In this document: in pieces, positions 1 through 5,350 of the stretch
How positions within the stretch are numbered: the stretch's first letter is position 1
Layout: every line of letters begins with the position of its first letter
NCBI GenBank assembly: GCA_947254895.1
Contig: CAMYEY010000065.1
Location: 1 to 7,540, forward strand
Reading direction: 5' to 3'
DNA: 7,540 nt
DNA from: an uncultured Clostridia bacterium
GTDB lineage: Bacteria > Bacillota > Clostridia > Saccharofermentanales > DTU023
Position numbers and translations under genes: made by a program
Notes under the pieces: model-generated
What the model was told of the DNA's origin: nothing
Database searches by the model: none
What the model saw: the letters and a program-made list of their open reading frames with translations, nothing else

Positions 1-44
1 TATCCAGGACGTCTCGTGGGCTCGGAGATGTGTATAAGAGACAG
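1..44 (+). other. Nextera read-2 adapter with probable 10-nt index (technical sequence)
   Basis: Positions 11-44 match the Illumina Nextera transposase read-2 adapter, ending in the 19-base Tn5 mosaic end AGATGTGTATAAGAGACAG at 26-44. Bases 1-10 sit where the i7 index lies in a library molecule, so they are probably a sample barcode. This is library-construction sequence and not part of the organism. Native sequence begins at 45. Any reading frame that starts inside this segment is an artefact. Confidence 0.97.
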
Positions 45-1520
45 GGTATAGCCATATTAGCTATTTTGTTAGCTTCGGTCATCGTAGGTAGCTGCTCATC
101 GGGGCTAGGAGCTTTGGGATCAGGTGGCGCCATAGTTGGCACGAGTTATCAAGCAGATGACAAAGATGTAACTGGCGCCGAGAATGAAATGACGCTACAT
201 GAAGCTGAGCTTCAACTAGAGATTATGTTGGTTCCTCAAAACCACCCTGATGCTGATGAAATTAACTATGATCTTGATCCTATAGGGCATGACCCTCATT
301 TATTGTTAGCTTATTTAACAACAAAGTATCAGGACTTTAAGGTAGATGATATTAAGGGTGAAGTCGAGTCGATTTTTAATGAAATGTATGATCTAGAGAT
401 CAAGGAAACTATCGAAAAGCGTACATTTTCAGATGTTGATGCGGATGGCAAAAAATCTTTTTATCAAAAAAATTACAAAATTGTTGATGTTATTTTGAGA
501 ACTAAAGATATGGATCAGGTTTTAAGAGGGAGGCTTAATTCAGAAGACGAGGAGATTTATGACGATATTGTGGAATACAAGGGCAATTTTGAAGAATTAG
601 AATCGCCTGTTGAAGGTGACTGGAAGCCAAGAATCAAGGCCATGTATGGCTGGCGTGTAGATCCTATGGCACAGATCATAACCTTTAATGATGGTATTGA
701 TATTTTTGCTGGTTCTGGCTCACCTGTTTTAGCGGTATTTGATGGCATCGTGACTGATGCTAGTGGTGGCATGGTTGAGATAACCCACGAAAAAGGCATG
801 AAGGCACAATATATCAATGTTAGTCCTAGTGTATCTGTAGGTCAGGCGGTTAAGGCAGGTGATACCGTTGGGTCGGTATATGCGACTAGTGATTCGGAAG
901 GATCATTTTTGCATTTTAAGTATTATGTTAGGCTGCCTAAGAGCAAGGCCTTGGTGCAGGTTAATCCTTATTTTTATTTAACAAGTGATTCACCTTTCAC
1001 CTTCCAACAAATGCCGGCACAAAAAACAGGTTCTCCTCATCCTGGAGGTGGTGGTCAATATCAGGGCAACTTTGATAACCCTGGCATTGCCTATGATGAT
1101 GAACAAGTTCAAAAATTGTTTGACTATGCCAACCAATATTTAGGATTGCCATATGTTTTTGGGGGTAAAAATCCCAATGTTGCTATAACGCTCAAAGATG
1201 GTCGTGTGGTTAAGGGTCTTGACTGTTCAGGCTTTGTTTCTTGGGTTTTAAGGGGATCAGGTGTCGTTCCTGGTTTTGGATCATATTCCGCCCAGGGTCT
1301 TTTTGACGTTTCTAAGCCGGTTTCGGCAGGAGAAGCGAAGCCTGGTGATCTCGTGTTTTTCACAGGAACTTATGATGCTGGAGTGCCGGTAACACATGTA
1401 GGTATTTATGCCGGAAACGGCAAAATGCTTCATACGGGCGGTGCTCCTGGTGTGGAGTATTCTGATCTTAATAATGCCTTTTGGCAAAACCATTTTTATT
1501 CGTATGGAAGGATTAATTAG
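45..1520 (+). CDS. ICE cell-wall hydrolase, M23-like plus NlpC/P60 (CD1108-type mobile element protein), 5' truncated
   Basis: This is the peptidoglycan hydrolase of a conjugation module, expected at the outer membrane face where it opens the wall for the mating channel. The frame is open from the adapter junction, leaving 491 native residues; the true start is missing. Residues 1-16 are the end of a hydrophobic segment (VIVGSC), most likely a membrane anchor as in CD1108-type proteins; a lipobox reading (V-G-S-C) is possible but weaker. An uncharacterised acidic region follows. Residues about 195-310 have the LytM/M23 fold signature (YGWRVDP, GIDIFAGSGSPV, VKAGDTVGSVY, LHF), but the HxxxD histidine is Asn215 and the first His of HxH is Phe288; Asp219 and His290 remain, so this domain is probably inactive. 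Residues about 350-491 are NlpC/P60 with Cys394 (GLDCSGFVSW), His451 (THVGIYAGN) and His463 (LHTGG), a complete Cys-His-His set for cleaving peptide stems. The DUF4315, DUF4366 and topB genes downstream support the ICE assignment. Confidence 0.9.
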   Translation, partial: GIAILAILLASVIVGSCSSGLGALGSGGAIVGTSYQADDKDVTGAENEMTLHEAELQLEIMLVPQNHPDADEINYDLDPIGHDPHLLLAYLTTKYQDFKVDDIKGEVESIFNEMYDLEIKETIEKRTFSDVDADGKKSFYQKNYKIVDVILRTKDMDQVLRGRLNSEDEEIYDDIVEYKGNFEELESPVEGDWKPRIKAMYGWRVDPMAQIITFNDGIDIFAGSGSPVLAVFDGIVTDASGGMVEITHEKGMKAQYINVSPSVSVGQAVKAGDTVGSVYATSDSEGSFLHFKYYVRLPKSKALVQVNPYFYLTSDSPFTFQQMPAQKTGSPHPGGGGQYQGNFDNPGIAYDDEQVQKLFDYANQYLGLPYVFGGKNPNVAITLKDGRVVKGLDCSGFVSWVLRGSGVVPGFGSYSAQGLFDVSKPVSAGEAKPGDLVFFTGTYDAGVPVTHVGIYAGNGKMLHTGGAPGVEYSDLNNAFWQNHFYSYGRIN

Positions 1521-1550
1521 CAAATTGTTAGTTTTAACAAATTAAGTTGA

Positions 1551-1559
1551 AAGAGAGGG
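1551..1559 (+). promoter_or_regulatory. Ribosome binding site deciding the DUF4315 start
   Basis: AAGAGAGGG is a purine-rich Shine-Dalgarno-like sequence. It lies only one base before the TTG at 1561, which is too close, but seven bases before the GTG at 1567 and ten before the TTG at 1570. This favours GTG 1567 as the start of the DUF4315 gene. Confidence 0.6.
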
Positions 1560-1566
1560 TTTGGAA

Positions 1567-1818
1567 GTGTTGAGCGAAAAGCTAACTAAAAAACTAGAAA
1601 GTTTGGAAGGAAAAAGGGGCAGACTTCGGGAGTTCCCGGAAAGGAAAGCAAAGCTTAGGCAAGAGGAAAAGGAATTAAAAGAAGAAATAAGAAGTAATGA
1701 GTCAGAGCTTTTATCTCTTGCCTATAGATCTACGGATTTAAGCTTAGAGGAAGCACTTTTGAAATTAAGTGGCAGGGAAATAGCAGGGAAAAAGGAGAAA
1801 TTAGGGGATGAAAGTTAG
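1567..1818 (+). CDS. DUF4315 family small coiled-coil protein
   Basis: This is a charged helical protein of about 83 residues with no signal peptide or membrane segment, so it should be cytoplasmic. The N-terminal two thirds (LSEKLTKKLESLEGKRGRL, then Lys/Glu/Arg-rich sequence) have heptad-like Leu spacing typical of a coiled coil. The C-terminal part (LSLEEALLKLSG) resembles the short helical end seen in DUF4315 proteins. Members of this family sit between the NlpC/P60 hydrolase and the DUF4366 protein in Tn1549/CTn-type elements, exactly as here; their molecular role is unknown. The start is GTG at 1567 by ribosome-site spacing; TTG 1570 and TTG 1561 are alternatives that change the end by a few residues. 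The stop overlaps the next gene by 11 nt, suggesting coupled translation. Family identity rests on size, composition and position. Confidence 0.8.
   Translation: MLSEKLTKKLESLEGKRGRLREFPERKAKLRQEEKELKEEIRSNESELLSLAYRSTDLSLEEALLKLSGREIAGKKEKLGDES
1792..1797 (+). promoter_or_regulatory. Ribosome binding site for the DUF4366 gene, inside DUF4315
   Basis: AAGGAG lies within the 3' end of the DUF4315 gene, ten bases before ATG 1808. It is the best Shine-Dalgarno match near the candidate starts. The later in-frame ATGs at 1832 and 1862 have only weak GGA-type matches, so 1808 is preferred. Confidence 0.6.
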
Positions 1819-3556
1819 GAATGGAAATCGAATGCAAAAGCAAAATAGATCAACTCGGATAATGGCTAGGAAAAAGTCTCGGAAAAACAATCTTTTAATA
1901 ACATTAGGTCTATTGGCCTTAAGTTTAGTTATGCTGGTAACCACTATAAAAATAGCGTCTGATCAAAAGGGATTTAAGTCCAATAACATCCTTAAAGAAA
2001 TGTTTTATAAAGGTTCTGTGGTAGCAGCAGAAGAGTTGCATACCTATGAAGAATTTGCTAGAGAAGTGAACCTTTTAAAATCAGAGGTAAAAGGACAGGA
2101 AAATATTTTTAGTCAAAGAGAAGTTACCTATGCTGAGGCGAGAGAAGTTTCGCTTGATTTAGTTGGCAAGATAGAGACTTTAAAGGAAAATATTTTAAGT
2201 TTTAAGGCTGGACTAGGTAGCAAAGACAATGCAGATAATGTCAAAAAACTAGATGGACTTTTAAATATTCTTGGCACAGTAAAAGCGGATGCACTAGCCT
2301 TGGTTACAATGGCTGAAGATGTGCCTGAAGGTGGAGTAAGGCTTGTTAGAGGAGAAGATGTTGTTTCTAATGACGGAGAGACTCTTTATAAAACCTTTAA
2401 GTTTGAGGCGGCAGGGGAAACAGGTGAAAAAGCGTCTGTTGATAGCTGTCAGGGTGACGTTATAATAGAAAATAATAATTATAACGAGAGCCAGGAAGAG
2501 CCTAGAGTGGATCCTAAAACTGGTCAACCTGTTGTTGGCTCTGATAGAAACTCTAATTCTAGCCCCACGCCTACACCATCTAAAACTACAAGTCCCAGCA
2601 CAAGCGAAAATAAACCTAAAGAAACTCCTAAGGTGACAGAGCCTGAGCGTAAAAGTGTAACCAGGCACCCTAATCAGCTTACGAAGGCACCAAGTAGTGG
2701 TGTGGATAGCGGTTCAAGCTCCGGCAGAGATGGAAGCACAAGAAGCTTTGCTGTTAGTCCAGAAGAAGGTTCTCCTGTTCCGGTAAAGGCAGACAGATCT
2801 TCAACCGGTAAAGCCAGGGGAAAAGTTGACAATTCATTAGATAACGCTAACAAAGATTACCCTATTCACCGTGGGCAAATTGATGGCGAGTCGGTGGATG
2901 TTTATTCAGCTGATGCCAGACAGTTTATTCAATTTTCAACAAAGACTGGCAAGGTTTTTTATTTAGTTATTGATCACGACAAGGAAGGCGATAACGTATA
3001 TCTCTTAAACGAAGTGGACGAGGCCGATTTAGCACATATGGTCTATGAAACGAAGCCAAAAGAAACGAAGCCTGAAAAAACCGAGCCAACAAAAATAGAG
3101 AAGCCAACAAATCCTGTGCCTAGCCAGACAGAGCCAGAAAAAGTGGAGAAAAAAGGCGGTTTTCCAATTTTCCTAATATTTTTAATAGCGGCTGCTGCTG
3201 GTGGAGCTGGTTATTATTTTAAAATTGTAAAACCTAAGCAGGAAAGAGAAGAGCAAGAGCAGATGGGTTTTTATGATGATCATGACGATGAGTATAACTC
3301 TGGCTATGATGATTACGATAATGTTGATAGCTGGAAAGCATCTGATGAAGATGATTATGAAAGCTTTAATGGAACAGAAAGCAAAACAGAATCAGCAGAT
3401 AATAAGCCCCTTCAGCCTGCAAGGCCTGTTGAAACTTATCAAGATCCGGTAGAAAACAGTGGTGCAAATAATCATCTGCGGACACCTAATTTTTATACTA
3501 GTGATCATGAAGATGACTACGATGCTTTTGAAAGTGATGATAGAGAGGGGTTTTAA
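1808..3556 (+). CDS. DUF4366 (CD1107-type) mobile element membrane protein, long form
   Basis: This 582-residue membrane protein belongs to an ICE family of unknown biochemical role. The DUF4366 core spans about residues 350-475: a beta-rich stretch with QFIQFSTKTGKVFYLVIDHD and VYLLNEVDEADL, a Lys/Pro/Glu-rich stalk, then a transmembrane helix at about 451-471 (FPIFLIFLIAAAAGGAG) followed by basic KIVKPK. A second hydrophobic helix lies at about 28-48 after a basic stretch (RKKSRKNN), so I infer that both ends are cytoplasmic and about 400 residues are outside. Residues 75-165 look helical. Residues 220-345 are a Pro/Ser/Thr-rich low-complexity linker, and Cys214 is the only cysteine. The tail (about 480-582) is strongly acidic, with Asp/Tyr clusters. 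Usual family members, as I recall them, are roughly half this length with an N-terminal signal peptide. It overlaps the DUF4315 gene by 11 nt and lies 7 nt before topB. The start could also be ATG 1832 or 1862. Confidence 0.87.
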   Translation: MKVRNGNRMQKQNRSTRIMARKKSRKNNLLITLGLLALSLVMLVTTIKIASDQKGFKSNNILKEMFYKGSVVAAEELHTYEEFAREVNLLKSEVKGQENIFSQREVTYAEAREVSLDLVGKIETLKENILSFKAGLGSKDNADNVKKLDGLLNILGTVKADALALVTMAEDVPEGGVRLVRGEDVVSNDGETLYKTFKFEAAGETGEKASVDSCQGDVIIENNNYNESQEEPRVDPKTGQPVVGSDRNSNSSPTPTPSKTTSPSTSENKPKETPKVTEPERKSVTRHPNQLTKAPSSGVDSGSSSGRDGSTRSFAVSPEEGSPVPVKADRSSTGKARGKVDNSLDNANKDYPIHRGQIDGESVDVYSADARQFIQFSTKTGKVFYLVIDHDKEGDNVYLLNEVDEADLAHMVYETKPKETKPEKTEPTKIEKPTNPVPSQTEPEKVEKKGGFPIFLIFLIAAAAGGAGYYFKIVKPKQEREEQEQMGFYDDHDDEYNSGYDDYDNVDSWKASDEDDYESFNGTESKTESADNKPLQPARPVETYQDPVENSGANNHLRTPNFYTSDHEDDYDAFESDDREGF

Positions 3557-3563
3557 AAATAAG

Positions 3564-5267
3564 ATGAAACTAGTAATAGCAGAAAAACCTAGCGTAGCTA
3601 ATTCCATAGCTAGGGTTTTAGGAGCGAAGCAAAGAAAGAATGGATATATAGAAGGCAATGGATATTTAGTTTCTTGGTGTTTTGGTCATCTTGTGCAAAT
3701 GGCAGGCCCTGACTCGTATGACGAAAAATACTTAAAATGGCGACTGGAAGATTTACCTATAATGCCAGAAAATTATAAGTACATTGTTAGCAAGGGTTCG
3801 TCAAAGCAGTTTAATATTCTAAAAAAGTTGCTCTTTGACAAAAGGGTGGAGCAGGTGGTAAATGCCTGCGATGCTGGAAGAGAGGGAGAGTCTATATTTA
3901 GACTCGTCTACAACCAGGCAAAGTGCAAAAAGCCTATCTTGAGGCTATGGATATCTTCTCTAGAAGATAGGGCAATCAAGGATGGCTTTGAAAAGCTTGA
4001 GCCTGGAGAAAAGTATGACAACCTTTTTCAGGCGGCGGAGGCAAGGTCGATAGCTGACTGGCTTGTAGGAATAAACCTTAGTCGCTTTTATTCGATCAAA
4101 CAGAGTAGAAATTATAGTGTAGGTAGGGTTCAAACCCCTACCTTGGCTATAATATGCGGAAGAGATAACCAAATAGCTAGCTTTGTTAAAGAGAAATATT
4201 TTACATTAGAGGTAGTGCTTAATGGTTTTTCTATAAATTCTGGCCGGATAGATGACTTAAAGGTTGCTGAAAGTTTGCTTGCAAGTGTACCTGCGGCGGT
4301 TAGGGTAGACAAGGTGCAACAAAAAGTAAGAAATGTAAGACCTGAGAGGCTTTACGATTTAACCACTTTACAAAGGGCGGCAAATAAAGTTTTCGGCTAT
4401 TCGGCTCAAAAAACCTTAGATATAGCTCAAGGATTGTATGAAAAGAAACTGATCACTTATCCCAGAACGGATAGTCGGCACTTGACCCAGGACATGAAAG
4501 AAACGGCTAAAAATATAGTTTTGGGCTTTGAGTCTGATTTTTTAATTGACGAAAAGAATTTTGAGGCGGTTTTTGACGATTCAAAGGTTACAGATCATTA
4601 TGCAATAATTCCTACTTTGTCGTTTATAGAAAACGGTTTAGGAGACCTGAGCGATGACGAAAGACGTATATATTACCTGATAAAGGCGAAACTCCTTATG
4701 GCTTTTAGTTCTGATAAGAAAGAGAGCCTTACGAGGATTATATGTAATATAGGAGGTCAGCCCTTTGTTGCGAACGGCAAAGTGGTTTTAGAGCCAGGAT
4801 TTTCTATTTATGCTGAGAATGTTTATGGCAAGGAGGCTAAGGACGTTATATTGCCCTCTTTAAGCGAGGGGGATGTGCTTGATGTTTTAGACAAAAAAAT
4901 CAATGAAAAGTTTACGAAGCCCCCACAGCACTATACAGAAGAAACTTTGCTTAAGGCTATGGAGATAGCCGGAAATGATTCTTTAGAAAAAGGTGTCGAA
5001 GTTGAAAGAAAAGGTATCGGCACCCCGGCCACTAGGGCTGGAATTATAGAGACATTGATTAGGCGAAAATTTATTAAAAGGTGCAAGAAAAACCTAGTAG
5101 CAACTGAGATGGGTCATGATCTTGTTTCAATTGTTGCACCAAGGTTTAAGTCGGCAAAGATGACGGCTGTTTGGGAAATGGCTTTAAGCAGAATAGCTGC
5201 CGGCGAAAAGACCAAAGACTCTTTTTTAGGTGAAATTGAAAGGGCAATAAAGGATATTGTTGTATAA
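3564..5267 (+). CDS. topB: DNA topoisomerase III, type IA
   Basis: This is a 567-residue type IA topoisomerase, which cuts one DNA strand through a 5'-phosphotyrosine and passes the other strand through. ICE-borne copies are thought to resolve DNA topology during conjugative transfer or replication. The TOPRIM domain begins at the N-terminus (KLVIAEKPSVA, Glu7) and carries its acidic motif at 103-109 (DAGREGE, with Asp103, Glu107 and Glu109). SVGRVQTPTL lies at 185-194, and the catalytic Tyr299 lies in LITYPRTDSRHL. GIGTPATRAGIIETLI at 484-499 is another conserved family block. The protein stops soon after this core, with no C-terminal zinc-binding cysteines; E. coli TopB is about 650 residues and many plasmid/ICE forms are near 700. 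The ATG at 3564 puts KLVIAEKPS at residue 2, as usual. AGAGAGGGG at 3542-3550 is a plausible but distant (13 nt) ribosome site inside the DUF4366 gene. Confidence 0.96.
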   Translation: MKLVIAEKPSVANSIARVLGAKQRKNGYIEGNGYLVSWCFGHLVQMAGPDSYDEKYLKWRLEDLPIMPENYKYIVSKGSSKQFNILKKLLFDKRVEQVVNACDAGREGESIFRLVYNQAKCKKPILRLWISSLEDRAIKDGFEKLEPGEKYDNLFQAAEARSIADWLVGINLSRFYSIKQSRNYSVGRVQTPTLAIICGRDNQIASFVKEKYFTLEVVLNGFSINSGRIDDLKVAESLLASVPAAVRVDKVQQKVRNVRPERLYDLTTLQRAANKVFGYSAQKTLDIAQGLYEKKLITYPRTDSRHLTQDMKETAKNIVLGFESDFLIDEKNFEAVFDDSKVTDHYAIIPTLSFIENGLGDLSDDERRIYYLIKAKLLMAFSSDKKESLTRIICNIGGQPFVANGKVVLEPGFSIYAENVYGKEAKDVILPSLSEGDVLDVLDKKINEKFTKPPQHYTEETLLKAMEIAGNDSLEKGVEVERKGIGTPATRAGIIETLIRRKFIKRCKKNLVATEMGHDLVSIVAPRFKSAKMTAVWEMALSRIAAGEKTKDSFLGEIERAIKDIVV

Positions 5268-5305
5268 GTAAAAATAAGGGAAATTTTAAAATTATGATAT
5301 CAAAG

Positions 5306-5334
5306 CAGACCGGCAATAGCTGGCCTGTTTTTTT
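5306..5334 (+). terminator. Rho-independent terminator after topB
   Basis: CAGACCGGC (5306-5314) pairs with GCTGGCCTG (5319-5327) across an AATA loop. The stem has nine positions with one G-T wobble and one A-C mismatch, and is followed directly by seven T's (5328-5334). It lies 39 nt after the topB stop and 17 nt before the next gene's start codon. It should close the transfer-gene transcript, and it separates topB from the surface-protein gene. Confidence 0.85.
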
Positions 5335-5336
5335 AT

Positions 5337-5345
5337 AGGAAGGAG
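5337..5345 (+). promoter_or_regulatory. Strong ribosome binding site of the G5-repeat surface protein
   Basis: AGGAAGGAG lies five bases before ATG 5351, right after the T tract of the terminator. It is the strongest Shine-Dalgarno match in the window, suggesting efficient translation of the surface protein once it is transcribed. Confidence 0.7.
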
Positions 5346-5350
5346 TAAGA

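Noticed and set aside
30..44. GTG start giving the hydrolase an N-terminus of MYKRQ
   Set aside because: These five codons are adapter sequence; the native start is missing.
87..104. Lipoprotein cleavage site (VGSC) in the hydrolase
   Set aside because: The N-terminus is missing, so a signal peptide cannot be judged. CD1108-type proteins usually have a membrane helix here, so the site is mentioned under the gene but not called.
1525..1540. Small inverted repeat TTGTTA/TAACAA between the hydrolase and DUF4315 genes
   Set aside because: It is a 6-bp AT-rich stem with no T tract, too weak for a terminator and expected by chance at this base composition.
3047..3072. GAAACGAAGCC repeated with a 15-bp period in the DUF4366 gene
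   Set aside because: It is two copies within a Lys/Pro/Glu-rich stalk, ordinary low-complexity coding sequence.
3459..3563. Upstream extension of the topB frame from ATG 3459
   Set aside because: It overlaps about 100 bases of the DUF4366 gene, and type IA topoisomerases begin at the KLVIAEKPS block, which follows ATG 3564.
5293..5298. TATGAT as a -10 box for the surface-protein gene
   Set aside because: No credible -35 lies 16-18 bases upstream (TTGTTG at 5257 is about 30 away), and transcription would start at the terminator stem. AT-rich spacers give such matches by chance.
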